In this document: positions 1 through 8,806 of the stretch, one piece after another
How the letters are laid out: every line of letters starts with the position of its first letter
Numbering within the stretch: position 1 is the stretch's first letter
DNA from: Sphingobacterium faecium
GTDB lineage: Bacteria > Bacteroidota > Bacteroidia > Sphingobacteriales > Sphingobacteriaceae
Direction of reading: 5' to 3'
DNA length: 64,000 bases
NCBI RefSeq assembly: GCF_003054045.1
Contig: NZ_QBKH01000012.1
Span: forward strand, 1 to 64,000
Notes under the pieces: model-generated
What the model was told of the DNA's origin: nothing
Databases searched by the model: none
The model's input: only the letters and a program-made list of their open reading frames with translations
Position numbers and translations under genes: made by a program

Positions 1-572
1 GTCAAAAAGGGTGCGATCAGCGACAGAATGGTCCCTAGTACCATACCTAAGATCAGTTGGACAAACAGCTTTTTATATTTATAGAAATAGGTGAAGATCT
101 TGCTCCACTCTAATTTCAGTTCAGGTTCTTCTTCATCGATCTGATAAAAATCTGGTCCGGGGCTCAATACGAGTGAAAGTCCCGCATGTAGTTCTTTGGT
201 TGAGAACCAGTTCTTGGAAAATTCTTTCTCATCATAACTGAGCAGTCCAGAGGCTGGATCTGATATAAAGTATTTACCCTGACGAATTTTATAGAGTACA
301 ACAAAATGGTTCTGGTTCCAGTGTAGCATACAAGGCAGTTCGACTTCTTTTAACTGCTCAAGCGACAGACGTACACCATAAGTACGAAATCCCAATTTCT
401 CTGCGGCTTCGCTGATGCCCAGAAGATTTACACCATTCTTCGTGGTTTGACAGAGCTTCCCGATCTTATGGATGGGCACCAATTTACCATAATGCTTGAA
501 TACCATACGGAGACAGGTGGCACCACAGTCCATCTCGTCCATCTGCTTATAATGGGGAAATCTCTTAATCAA
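1..572 (-). CDS. C39-peptidase bacteriocin-type ABC transporter, N-terminal part (cut by window edge)
   Basis: The reverse strand reads as the N-terminal ~190 residues of a peptidase-containing ABC exporter (PCAT), which cleaves double-glycine leaders and exports the core peptide. The C39 peptidase domain is intact: the catalytic Cys lies in MDCGATC near residue 15-20, the His in NHFVVLY near residue 93, and the Asp in SDPASG. A first membrane segment (FVQLILGMVLGTILSLIAP) begins before the edge. No ATG lies at the 5' end. The codon after the upstream stop (576-578) is ATT and the next is TTG at 572, giving a typical (M)IKRFPHYKQMDEMDCG start, so I chose TTG. It is divergent from the VKOR fusion gene and probably processes the GG-leader peptide at 2913. 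The permease and ATPase domains lie outside the window. Confidence 0.9.
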   Translation of the reverse strand, partial: MIKRFPHYKQMDEMDCGATCLRMVFKHYGKLVPIHKIGKLCQTTKNGVNLLGISEAAEKLGFRTYGVRLSLEQLKEVELPCMLHWNQNHFVVLYKIRQGKYFISDPASGLLSYDEKEFSKNWFSTKELHAGLSLVLSPGPDFYQIDEEEPELKLEWSKIFTYFYKYKKLFVQLILGMVLGTILSLIAPFL

Positions 573-1167
573 AATTTATAATTAGTTTTAATTTATTAAA
601 CACGAAGCCTTCCTTATAAAATATACATTAGAAAAATGCTATCATACAAATGACCAACTGCACTTTATAATAAATAATCTGTTTAGTTTATTTTTTTACT
701 GCAATCTATGAAATAAAATCATAAATATTAATGATAATGTAACTTTATTTAGAACAATATTTATAATAATTGATCTTTTATTGTAAAAACAACAACCTTT
801 AACGATTATTATTTACGATTTACAATACTTCTATAATTTAATTCTAGACAGACAGATTAACACCAACGTGAAAGAATTCCCTTATATAGTTAAAACAAAA
901 ATTTAAATTTATTTTTTATTTAAATTATAATATTCCTATATTTAGGACAATTAAAAATAAACCTAATACACAATATATAGAGGCATCACAATAAGTATAT
1001 ATTTATTATTCATGCACTATTAAATAAAAATTCTTTATAAACCAACAGATTAATAATGATGAACAGGAAATTTGACTTCAAATGTTGAATATATAATTCG
1101 TATTGAATTATATATTCAACATTTGAGAAAATAATAATTAAAAAATTGAAATAACCATAGAACCTAG
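573..1167. other. AT-rich intergenic region between divergent exporter and VKOR genes
   Basis: About 595 bases of very AT-rich sequence separate the divergent exporter and the VKOR fusion gene. I see no credible coding frame. It must hold the promoters for both sides. The only strong structure is the perfect hairpin at 1078-1126, described separately. Confidence 0.7.
1078..1126. repeat. Perfect 22-bp inverted repeat with 5-base loop
   Basis: Positions 1078-1099 and 1105-1126 are exact reverse complements (TCAAATGTTGAAT... against ...ATTCAACATTTGA), with the loop GTATT. It starts 90 bases and ends 41 bases before the VKOR start, so it would sit in the 5' leader or promoter. It is almost all A/T and has no U-tract, so it is not a standard terminator. 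It could be an operator, a leader structure, or an old mobile-element end. Confidence 0.85.
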
Positions 1168-2802
1168 ATGATGAATCTTTTTACAAGAAAAAAAAACAGG
1201 AATAATAATATTTTTAACACTTGTGAATATTTATTAAATATCTCAGAAATAAAGTTTAATCAGCAAATACTAGCAGAAAAGCTACAAGATCACCTTGACT
1301 CGCCTTCCCTGCTAACGATAAAGGACTGCCTGCAAGAATATGGCATAGATAGTGCAGCAATAAGAAAAGGTGATTATTCTTATACTGACTTTGAGTTGCC
1401 TTTCTTAAGCTCCATCCAACAAGAAGATTGGGCCTATCCTAACTTTACAGTTATTACAGACGTCACTAATCAACAGATAACATTTCTTAATCCTATTACT
1501 AATCGTACAGAAACAATTTCAATTGAACATTTCGAATTGATTGATAAAGGTATTGTACTGTTAATAGACACCAGTTCTAAAACAGATGAGCCTAATTACG
1601 ACTTCAACAGAAAGACCACGCAAAGAAAAAATATAATTAAATACACACCTATATTGGCGATGTTATTGATCGTTGTAACGACCGGCATCTATCTTTTACG
1701 AGGTTTAACCGCTTACTCTTGGATTGGATTTGGTTTTCTTTTAACCGCTTTACTTGGTGTCATAATCACAACCTTACTTTTATGGCACGAGGTTGATGAT
1801 GACAATACTTTCTTGCGCGAAGTATGTGGAGGCTCCGGGAAGAAAGCTAATTGCGATGCTATACTGTCTTCTAAAAAATCATCGTTTTTAAATATAAGCT
1901 GGTCAAAGTGGGGATTTGCTTATATGACGACAGTGCTCGTTGCTCAAATTATATATCCAGGCCAATTCAGTCAATTATTATTATTCTCGTGCTTATCTAT
2001 CGCCTGTACACCTTATATCATATTTTCCATTTATTACCAAGCATATATTGTTAAACAATGGTGTCCACTTTGCCTGGCGATACAGGCTCTTCTATTTGCG
2101 AATATGATTTTAGCGCTATTTTTTATAAATGAAATTTTTATTGAAAAGATCGTGCTCGACTACTTCAGCATGATCATCGTTTCACTTCTCGGGATTTTAT
2201 TTTTATCATCTGCAATACTTGTCGTTCCATTATTAAAAAATGCCCGAAACAGTAAAAATTTCGAGAAGAAATGGAAAAAATTACGGTATAATCCCGAAAT
2301 ATTTGAAGCTCTATTAAACAAAGGAGATTCAGTTGCGTCAAGCGAGGATCTAGGTATAATCGTTGGAGATCCAAATGCTAAAAATGAAATTATCAAAATA
2401 TGTAGTCCCTATTGTGAGCCCTGCTCGAAGGCACATCCCGAACTGAAAGAGATCATCAAAACTAATCCTGATGTAAAAATCCGAATCATCTTTAATGCTT
2501 CTGCTAACGAAGGAGATATCATCAACCAACCTATTTCACATTTATTAGCAATACAGGAAAAATTAGGATCCAAAATAGGTCATGAAGCATTAGATGAATG
2601 GTATTCATCCCCGGAAAAAGATTATGGTTCATTTGCAAAAAAATACCCGCTGGGCAACGAGTTAAAAGAGCAAAATAATAAAGTATTTGCAATGCATGAG
2701 TGGTGTAACCGTATGAAAATAAGAGTTACACCAACGATATATATCAATGGAAAAGAATTGCCGGAAGGCTATCTCATAGAAGAACTTAAAAACTTCTTTT
2801 AA
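1168..2802 (+). CDS. VKOR / DsbA-like thioredoxin fusion, disulfide-forming membrane protein
   Basis: This 544-residue fusion of a vitamin K epoxide reductase membrane domain and a C-terminal thioredoxin fold probably makes disulfides in exported peptides. Residues ~15-135 resemble the degenerate C39-like domain found in Bacteroidota homologues and show no clear catalytic triad. Hydrophobic segments begin near 158 and 183 and continue to ~355. The VKOR cysteines are C220, C229 and the pair C299-C302 (WCPLC). The thioredoxin domain carries CEPC at 416-419 and a TPTIYING cis-proline region near the C-terminus. The gene lies 110 bases before the six-cysteine peptide gene, which fits a role in folding that peptide. 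A start one codon later (second Met) is equally possible. Confidence 0.9.
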   Translation: MMNLFTRKKNRNNNIFNTCEYLLNISEIKFNQQILAEKLQDHLDSPSLLTIKDCLQEYGIDSAAIRKGDYSYTDFELPFLSSIQQEDWAYPNFTVITDVTNQQITFLNPITNRTETISIEHFELIDKGIVLLIDTSSKTDEPNYDFNRKTTQRKNIIKYTPILAMLLIVVTTGIYLLRGLTAYSWIGFGFLLTALLGVIITTLLLWHEVDDDNTFLREVCGGSGKKANCDAILSSKKSSFLNISWSKWGFAYMTTVLVAQIIYPGQFSQLLLFSCLSIACTPYIIFSIYYQAYIVKQWCPLCLAIQALLFANMILALFFINEIFIEKIVLDYFSMIIVSLLGILFLSSAILVVPLLKNARNSKNFEKKWKKLRYNPEIFEALLNKGDSVASSEDLGIIVGDPNAKNEIIKICSPYCEPCSKAHPELKEIIKTNPDVKIRIIFNASANEGDIINQPISHLLAIQEKLGSKIGHEALDEWYSSPEKDYGSFAKKYPLGNELKEQNNKVFAMHEWCNRMKIRVTPTIYINGKELPEGYLIEELKNFF

Positions 2803-2912
2803 AAGAAGACCGAGCCGGTTGCAAACGATCTCGGTCAACAGAAGGATCCCTGTAAAAGTCCCTCCTATGCTATTCGGGTGTAAGTGAATAGTACCATATA
2901 AATACAAAAATA

Positions 2913-3155
2913 ATGAAAAAATTAAAACTAGGGGTAAAAGGTGTAAATGATATCCTTTCCCGAGAAGAATTGAAACAGATTTTGGGTGGATCTACTGGAA
3001 GTGGTGGAAGTGGCGGAAGTGGAAGCTGCGTTAGAGCTTGCGGAACTGGAGGAAGAGGACCAGGAGATGCTTGTGTAACCACCGACTGTAGACCAGGAAC
3101 TTGTAAATCACCTTACGATAATGGGTGGAATTACGGTTGTCTTGTAAACACATAA
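2913..3155 (+). CDS. Double-glycine leader, six-cysteine natural-product precursor peptide
   Basis: This 80-residue peptide has a 26-residue leader ending in LSREELKQILGG, the form cut by C39 exporters in Bacteroidota GG-leader natural-product families. The predicted core of 54 residues starts with a Gly/Ser spacer (STGSGGSGGSGS) and has six cysteines (C39, C43, C54, C59, C64, C76), enough for three disulfides. No lanthipeptide, lasso, sactipeptide or YcaO enzyme was recognised nearby. The neighbouring VKOR-DsbA and TlpA proteins make oxidised cysteines the most likely modification. A hairpin follows the stop directly (3161-3187). Bacteriocin, signal or surface peptide activity cannot be told from sequence. 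Confidence 0.85.
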   Translation: MKKLKLGVKGVNDILSREELKQILGGSTGSGGSGGSGSCVRACGTGGRGPGDACVTTDCRPGTCKSPYDNGWNYGCLVNT

Positions 3156-3160
3156 TTGAA

Positions 3161-3187
3161 TGGAGCTTCACATTTTTTGAAGCTCCA
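3161..3187 (+). terminator. Hairpin just downstream of the precursor gene (attenuator candidate)
   Basis: Positions 3161-3170 (TGGAGCTTCA) and 3178-3187 form a perfect 10-bp stem with a 7-base loop, 5 bases after the precursor stop. There is no downstream U-tract, so it may protect the 3' end of the abundant precursor message or reduce read-through into the next gene rather than fully terminate. Confidence 0.6.
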
Positions 3188-3212
3188 TAAATATCAAAAT
3201 AGCACAAGAAAT

Positions 3213-4742
3213 ATGAATTGCAATATGTATCCAGTAACAACTATATATATGTCTAGAATGCTCCTTATAATGATTTTATTAACGATTCTAATCGAGCATG
3301 CTACAGCTCAAAGTATTTTTACAGAAAGTGGTTATACCTCACTGACCATTAGATTATCTGGAAAATTTCCTAAAAAATTTCCTTTAGGAAATCCTGGAGT
3401 CAATAATGTACTATCAAAAAAACCAGCAGAAGTCAAACAAATTAACGATTCCACATACTTGTTGTCAGATTATACTTTCGGTCCCACGACCGTCTTTACG
3501 AGCTTGAATAATCAAAATTTAATGACAATATTATTACCGAATCACGCTGATTTACTCAAAATTCATTATATAGATAGTACAAACTACAAAATAGATTATC
3601 AAGGATATTTTAAGGAAATGTTTGACAAATCAAATCAACTTTCGGAACTCATTAGCAAGTCATATGAATACAGGTCGCCGGCTAAATCGATAGAAAAAGC
3701 TCAAGCAATCTTTAAAACCGCAAATTCTTATCGTGATGCCAGATTGCACGGTATCAAACGTCTGACAGACGAAATCAGCCAAAATGTCAATGTTGATATT
3801 ATCAATAATTATTACACTAATTCCTATACTGACTTTCTTAAAACAATCTATTTAACAGATAATTACAGCAATGCGATTCAGAACTACTACCAAGCTTTGG
3901 GGCTCGATTCAATAACTCAACCACTCATTGTTCCGACACGGGATCTTTCCTACTACGAGGGGATCATTACCCCTATCCATGCCGATACCAACTCTTTAAC
4001 TCATACAGGATATAATATGATTCTAAGTAGTATCATTAAAGATTCTTTATTGGACTTACCCTCTATCGTGGAGGAAGGTCCTAATGCCTACCACAGCAAA
4101 TTAAAAATGCAATTTGGACAAATCTTCAAACAAGATCATAACCTCTTTTATGATATGGCAATTGCAATAGCCTATATGGAACAGATCAGAAGTGGAAATT
4201 TACTGTCATTCACGAATCAATATGAACTAATCCAATATTTTAAAAATGCCCAAATTAGCAATTATATTCTTTATCAAAATGATTTTTACAAGCTGAAATT
4301 TGATAAAAAAGTTAATGGAAAATATCACCTTCCATTTGACTCTGCAAAAGATTTGGTCATGGAGGATATTTTGATAAAATACAAAGGAAAAGTTATTGTC
4401 GTAGATTTCTGGGCAACATGGTGCGGTCCTTGTATAACTGCATTTGAGGAGATCAAAGATTTAAAGGTTCAATATAGCGCTCAGAATGATGTCGTATTTA
4501 TATATATTACTGATGAAACATCAGACTTTAAGCTTTGGAACGATTACGTCCAGAATTTAAGTGGCGAACATTACTATCTATACAATAATCAGAGCTCAGC
4601 TTTATACAATAAGTATGGTATTAAATATATTCCGAGTTATTTGATTTTTAATAAAAAGGGTGAACTGTCTAATGCTAACGTCGGAGGATATATGGGTAAT
4701 GAGAAAACAAAAAGTTGGATTAATAAAGCCTTAACAGAATAA
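3213..4742 (+). CDS. TlpA-like thioredoxin-domain secreted oxidoreductase
   Basis: This is a protein of about 509 residues with an N-terminal signal sequence (MSRMLLIMILLTILIEHATAQ is its hydrophobic part), a long helical middle region without a recognised domain, and a C-terminal thioredoxin domain. The active site is WCGPC with C404-C407 counted from this start; a YIPSYLIF segment supplies the cis-proline. Such proteins reduce or isomerise disulfides in the periplasm and are regular partners of Bacteroidota GG-leader peptides. The frame is open from a TTG at 3156, but that lies before the hairpin at 3161-3187, so I chose ATG 3213. ATG 3249 is also possible. It probably balances the VKOR oxidase during peptide folding. 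Confidence 0.85.
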   Translation: MNCNMYPVTTIYMSRMLLIMILLTILIEHATAQSIFTESGYTSLTIRLSGKFPKKFPLGNPGVNNVLSKKPAEVKQINDSTYLLSDYTFGPTTVFTSLNNQNLMTILLPNHADLLKIHYIDSTNYKIDYQGYFKEMFDKSNQLSELISKSYEYRSPAKSIEKAQAIFKTANSYRDARLHGIKRLTDEISQNVNVDIINNYYTNSYTDFLKTIYLTDNYSNAIQNYYQALGLDSITQPLIVPTRDLSYYEGIITPIHADTNSLTHTGYNMILSSIIKDSLLDLPSIVEEGPNAYHSKLKMQFGQIFKQDHNLFYDMAIAIAYMEQIRSGNLLSFTNQYELIQYFKNAQISNYILYQNDFYKLKFDKKVNGKYHLPFDSAKDLVMEDILIKYKGKVIVVDFWATWCGPCITAFEEIKDLKVQYSAQNDVVFIYITDETSDFKLWNDYVQNLSGEHYYLYNNQSSALYNKYGIKYIPSYLIFNKKGELSNANVGGYMGNEKTKSWINKALTE

Positions 4743-4865
4743 ATAGGTCATTGAAGATAAATGGTGTATATTATTAATTTAATCTTAACTATCAAAAATT
4801 AAAGCACACAACACTTAGTCTTGTTTACATATATAAATTTTCATAAAAAAAATGTTACCATAACG

Positions 4866-5513
4866 ATGAATACTAAAATCCCAACTTTTATAATCAACTT
4901 AGAAAAGCGGTATGATAGACGAATTCATATCCAAAATGAATTTGAAAAAAGAAACGAATTTGATTTTAGAATAGTTTCTGCAACACAACATAATATTGGC
5001 GCAATTGGACTTTGGAAAACAATGCGCAACATTATCGAGCAAGCAAAAATGGAAAACTATGACTATATCCTGATATGCGAAGATGATCATCAATTTACGG
5101 ACAATTACAACGAATCATTATTTATAAAAACTATCCACGATGCCAATAAATTACAAGCCGATCTATTACTAGGTGGAGTAAGTTATTTTGAAGATGCAGT
5201 AGAACTTGATAAAGGATTATTTTGGCTAAATAAATTTACAGGTACTCAATTTTTCATAATTTATAAACGATTCTTTGATATTTTTCTAAATATTACCTTG
5301 AATGATGACGATAATATTGATCTAAAAATAAATGAGATCAGTGACCAAATATATTGTCTTTATCCCTTTATTTCAATTCAGAAAGAATTTGGATATTCTG
5401 ATGTTACCCAAAAAAATGAAGGTAGTGGTACTGTAAATGATTATTTTCATACTACCACGAAACGATTAGCCACTTTATCTTATTTAAAAACATATTTTGA
5501 AGAATTAAAATAA
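4866..5513 (+). CDS. GT25-like glycosyltransferase
   Basis: The 215-residue protein starts with IPTFIINLEKRYDRRIH, the N-terminal signature of glycosyltransferase family 25 (LPS-type galactosyl/glucosyl transferases), and has an acidic EDD at 72-74 (ICEDDHQF) in the place of the nucleotide-sugar and metal-binding motif. There is no signal peptide or membrane segment, so it should be cytoplasmic. The ATG at 4866 is preferred over an upstream TTG (4821), because the GT25 signature starts right after it. It follows the TlpA gene by 123 bases and precedes a diverged paralogue by five bases. Its acceptor is unknown; LPS, capsule or the nearby peptide are all possible. Confidence 0.7.
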   Translation: MNTKIPTFIINLEKRYDRRIHIQNEFEKRNEFDFRIVSATQHNIGAIGLWKTMRNIIEQAKMENYDYILICEDDHQFTDNYNESLFIKTIHDANKLQADLLLGGVSYFEDAVELDKGLFWLNKFTGTQFFIIYKRFFDIFLNITLNDDDNIDLKINEISDQIYCLYPFISIQKEFGYSDVTQKNEGSGTVNDYFHTTTKRLATLSYLKTYFEELK

Positions 5514-5518
5514 ATCAA

Positions 5519-6175
5519 ATGAACGATATTACTATTCCAACTTACATTATTAATACGTCAAAGCAAATTGAAAGTTTACACGATATAAAACAACAATTTC
5601 AAGGCAAAATTGAGTTCGATATGAATATCATTCAAACTCATCCACATTCAAACAGTCACTGGGCATTATGGAACAATATATGTGAAATCATAGCTATTGC
5701 GGAAGAAAAAAAGGAAGATGTGATCATTATATGTAAAGATAATCATCAATTTAGTGATGATTACAACAAAATAAAACTGATAGCAGCAATTTACGAAGCT
5801 CATCGTTTGAATGCTACATTGTTATTTGGAGGTATAGTCGGTGGATTTAATCATATCCTACCACTTGCCTCAGGTGTTTCATGGTTGGATGCATGTTGGG
5901 AAAGTTCATTTATTATCATCTTTAGGTCTTTTTATAGATCCATACTAGACGAAAATTTTTATGAAACCGATGTTGTCGAAAATAAACTATCTGAAATGAC
6001 AAGTAATAAGTTTGTAATGTATCCGATGATTTCTACAAAAAAAGATATCAGTAATGTTGATGTATATGAAAAGTATAATCCAGCTTGCCATTCTATGGAT
6101 GAAATAGAAGAGTATGCTGTGAGAATGAAAAAGATTCATCACATATTTTATCGACATACAGCACGGATGAAGTGA
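5519..6175 (+). CDS. GT25-like glycosyltransferase paralogue with altered acidic motif
   Basis: This 218-residue paralogue follows the previous gene after five bases (stop 5511-5513, ATG 5519), so the two are surely co-transcribed. The align-by-eye pattern is shared along the whole length (IPTYIINTSKQ..., IICKDNHQFSDDYN, FGGIVGG, YPMIS.KK). The EDD of the first copy is KDN here (73-75) and the RYDRR segment is lost. The protein may thus be a non-catalytic partner, a leader-binding factor, or a transferase with changed chemistry. It looks like a tandem duplication followed by divergence. Confidence 0.6.
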   Translation: MNDITIPTYIINTSKQIESLHDIKQQFQGKIEFDMNIIQTHPHSNSHWALWNNICEIIAIAEEKKEDVIIICKDNHQFSDDYNKIKLIAAIYEAHRLNATLLFGGIVGGFNHILPLASGVSWLDACWESSFIIIFRSFYRSILDENFYETDVVENKLSEMTSNKFVMYPMISTKKDISNVDVYEKYNPACHSMDEIEEYAVRMKKIHHIFYRHTARMK

Positions 6176-6413
6176 AGGATAGCTGAAATCGATCAACCTC
6201 CATCCATTTATAAACATGCATAATATTATAAATTGTCCCGTCGGACACGAAAGCTGCCTTGATTATGCAAAAAAAATCAGGTAAGACACTAAATTGAGGT
6301 ATTTAAATAAGGATGTATGCATTCAACTGAAAATGAAGCATACCCAATGTCAGTATTTTGTGTTGTTAAGTCACAGATGTTGTAGCTGTCGCTTCCAGTG
6401 AAATTGATCAAAG

Positions 6414-7520
6414 CTAGAGATGCATTTTTGCTATATCCAATGCTTCTTTTATCACCTGATGCATATCCATATAGCGATAAGTCCCAAGCCTTCCCGCAAA
6501 TGTAATCAATGGATTTAGTTTCGCTTCTTCCAAATACTTTTCTAGGGTAATCATATCCTTCTTCAATCTTTTAGGATAGAATGGGATATCATTTTCTTCG
6601 GTTTCTTTACTAAATTCTTTAAAATAAACTGTTTTTTCATGCTGCTCCCAAGGAGTAAAATGTTTATGTTCATGAATTCTTGTACAATCAACATCCTGGT
6701 CGGGATAATTAATAATAGCGTTTCCTTGATAATCGCCTATAGCAATGTTCTTTTCAAAATAAACAGTTCTATAGGACAGTCTACCGAATTTATAATTAAA
6801 GAAAGAATCTATGGGACCGGTATAAAATATGTGATCATAGGTTGATTTTTCCCAAGTTGAATCAAACTTAGTTGATAATTGAACATCTATATAAGGTGAA
6901 TCAAGCATCTTCTCAAAAATTGCTGTATATCCATCTCGAGGCATCCCTTGAAAACAGCTTGTGTAATAATTATCATTATAATTGAATCTAACGGGCAACC
7001 GCTTTAATATACTTGCTGACAATTCACGAGGTTCACAGCCCCATTGCTTTTTTGTATAGCCATAAAAAAAAGCTTCGTAAAGATCTCTCCCAATAAATTT
7101 AAGAGCTTGCTCTTCAAAATTTTGAGCTTCTACAATTGATCTATCTGCCACTGCGTTTACAAATTCGACAGCTTCACTTGGAGAAAAAGATTTTTTAAAA
7201 AATTGGTTTATGGTATGCAAATTTATGGGCAATGAATATACTTGGCCATGGTGTACCGTTTTGATCCGATTAACAAAGGGTACCATTTCACAAAACTGTT
7301 GAATATACTGCCACACTTCCTTATCGTTTGTATGAAACGTATGTGGCCCATACTTATGTACCATAACTCCAGTTTCAGGATCCCTCTCAGAATAACAATT
7401 TCCACCGATGGTTTCACGTTCGTCTAGCACGGTAACATGACTATTTCCGTTTCGAGCTAATTGCTCTGCGATGACTGATCCAGAAAAACCAGCTCCAATA
7501 ATCAAATATTTTTTCATCAA
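6414..7520 (-). CDS. glf: UDP-galactopyranose mutase
   Basis: The flavoenzyme converts UDP-galactopyranose to UDP-galactofuranose. The 368-residue length is normal for the family. An N-terminal FAD-binding GAGFSGSV motif (about 9-16) is followed by DERETIGGNCY, and by the family segments HKYGPHTFHTND, KKQWGCEP, FNYNDNYYTSCFQGMP and GRLGTYRYMDMHQVI. It is on the opposite strand to its neighbours and lies between the GT25-like pair and the GT14-like gene, which suggests the local transferases build a galactofuranose-containing glycan. The start may be the second Met (7517). Confidence 0.95.
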   Translation of the reverse strand: MMKKYLIIGAGFSGSVIAEQLARNGNSHVTVLDERETIGGNCYSERDPETGVMVHKYGPHTFHTNDKEVWQYIQQFCEMVPFVNRIKTVHHGQVYSLPINLHTINQFFKKSFSPSEAVEFVNAVADRSIVEAQNFEEQALKFIGRDLYEAFFYGYTKKQWGCEPRELSASILKRLPVRFNYNDNYYTSCFQGMPRDGYTAIFEKMLDSPYIDVQLSTKFDSTWEKSTYDHIFYTGPIDSFFNYKFGRLSYRTVYFEKNIAIGDYQGNAIINYPDQDVDCTRIHEHKHFTPWEQHEKTVYFKEFSKETEENDIPFYPKRLKKDMITLEKYLEEAKLNPLITFAGRLGTYRYMDMHQVIKEALDIAKMHL

Positions 7521-7906
7521 CTATATTCTATTTATTTTATTTACTGCACCATATTACGTACACAGATCAATCAGCAATTAACCGTATAACCATTGACAAA
7601 TTAACAAGTACATCATCTGTGGGCGCCATATTAAAAAAATAGTCATATTACCGACAACAAACAGTGATATCCTATTTATAATAGAATACGGCGATCCAAA
7701 GACCACATTACCAACATCTTATTAATTGATAGGTAGGTTTATTCTTACAGTAAGTCATAATGAAAAATTATTCAATCGACATTTATCTGTATGGTTAATT
7801 AATCTGTGACAAAAAGCTAATCTTTACCCTAAGATAATTATTTTTAATTAAAAAAGTGAAATTATCTTTTTAAAGATTGTTTTTACTATATTGTTTAATA
7901 AATCAA
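7521..7906. other. Intergenic region between divergent glf and GT14-like genes
   Basis: About 386 AT-rich bases separate the divergent starts. I see no coding frame of note and no strong palindrome. It should hold the promoters of both genes. Confidence 0.6.
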
Positions 7907-8689
7907 ATGTATTTTATGATCTACATTATACTTGCTCATGATTCAGCCAAAATGTTAAGTCTGCTCATTGAAAAATTAAGGGATAAAAATAATTATTTTA
8001 TTATACACATAGACCAACAACAAGATATTGAACCCTTTGTGAGGGCAGTACAGGGAACTGAAAACTGTTACTTTACTCCCAAAAGGTACGCAAGTAAATG
8101 GGGGTCATTTGCTCTTGTTGAAGCTACTTTACACGCCTTTGACTTTGTCAAAAAAAAAATCAAGAAAAATCAGCGCATTATTTTACTTAGTGGCGCTGAC
8201 CTACCAATTAAAAGTAATCTTTATATCAATCAGTATTTTGACGATCATGCTGATACTATATTTATAGATTATCATCCAATCCCAAGAAAAACATGGTCTT
8301 CGGGTGGTGTGCACCGTTTCCCTTTATATGAGGAAGTATCTCAATACATTAAATTTTATGGTGGCTCCCAATGGTTTTCTATACCCAGTAAAGCTATCAA
8401 TATTATATTTAAATTTCTGAAAGACAGCCCCGATTTTCTAGATTATTTTCAGTACGTACAAATTCCAGACGAAAGTTTCTTTCAAACATTATTTCTAAAT
8501 TGCGAACATCCATATATCCTGAAAAATTTGAAAAATCAGCATCTTCATTATATCAAATGGGACGAACCATACATACACCCCAGAATATTAACAGCTATGG
8601 ACATCACAGAATTAAATAAATCAAAAAATCTGTTTGCTAGAAAGTTTACTATAGAACAATCTTCGGATATTATATCTAACTGGATTTAA
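7907..8689 (+). CDS. GT14-like (core-2/I-branching type) glycosyltransferase
   Basis: The protein of about 260 residues begins MIYIILAHDSAKMLSLLIEKL, continues with FIIHIDQQQD and KRYASKWGSFALVEATLHA, and has ILLSGADLPIKS and GGSQWFSI. This is the pattern of the beta-1,6-N-acetylglucosaminyltransferase / core-2 branching family (GT14), common in bacterial polysaccharide loci. No membrane anchor is seen. An upstream TTG (7877) is less likely than ATG 7907; ATG 7916 is also possible. It stands alone on the plus strand, divergent from glf, and ends before the 58-bp palindrome. Confidence 0.8.
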   Translation: MYFMIYIILAHDSAKMLSLLIEKLRDKNNYFIIHIDQQQDIEPFVRAVQGTENCYFTPKRYASKWGSFALVEATLHAFDFVKKKIKKNQRIILLSGADLPIKSNLYINQYFDDHADTIFIDYHPIPRKTWSSGGVHRFPLYEEVSQYIKFYGGSQWFSIPSKAINIIFKFLKDSPDFLDYFQYVQIPDESFFQTLFLNCEHPYILKNLKNQHLHYIKWDEPYIHPRILTAMDITELNKSKNLFARKFTIEQSSDIISNWI

Positions 8690-8806
8690 TATAAAATTAA
8701 GAATAGTAGAAAGACACATATCTTATACTTGACAATAATTAATTTTTTTTAAAAAAGTCTCGCAATTTTTAAAGGTCTGCATTTTAAAATTGAATCTTTA
8801 AATTCG

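Noticed and set aside
3156..3212. Upstream TTG start for the TlpA-like gene
   Set aside because: It lies directly at the hairpin at 3161-3187 and gives a poor N-terminus; ATG 3213 or 3249 gives a better signal peptide.
6233..6246. Short inverted repeat TGTCC-CGTC-GGACA after the GT25-like pair
   Set aside because: Only 5-bp arms, which is expected by chance; no other support.
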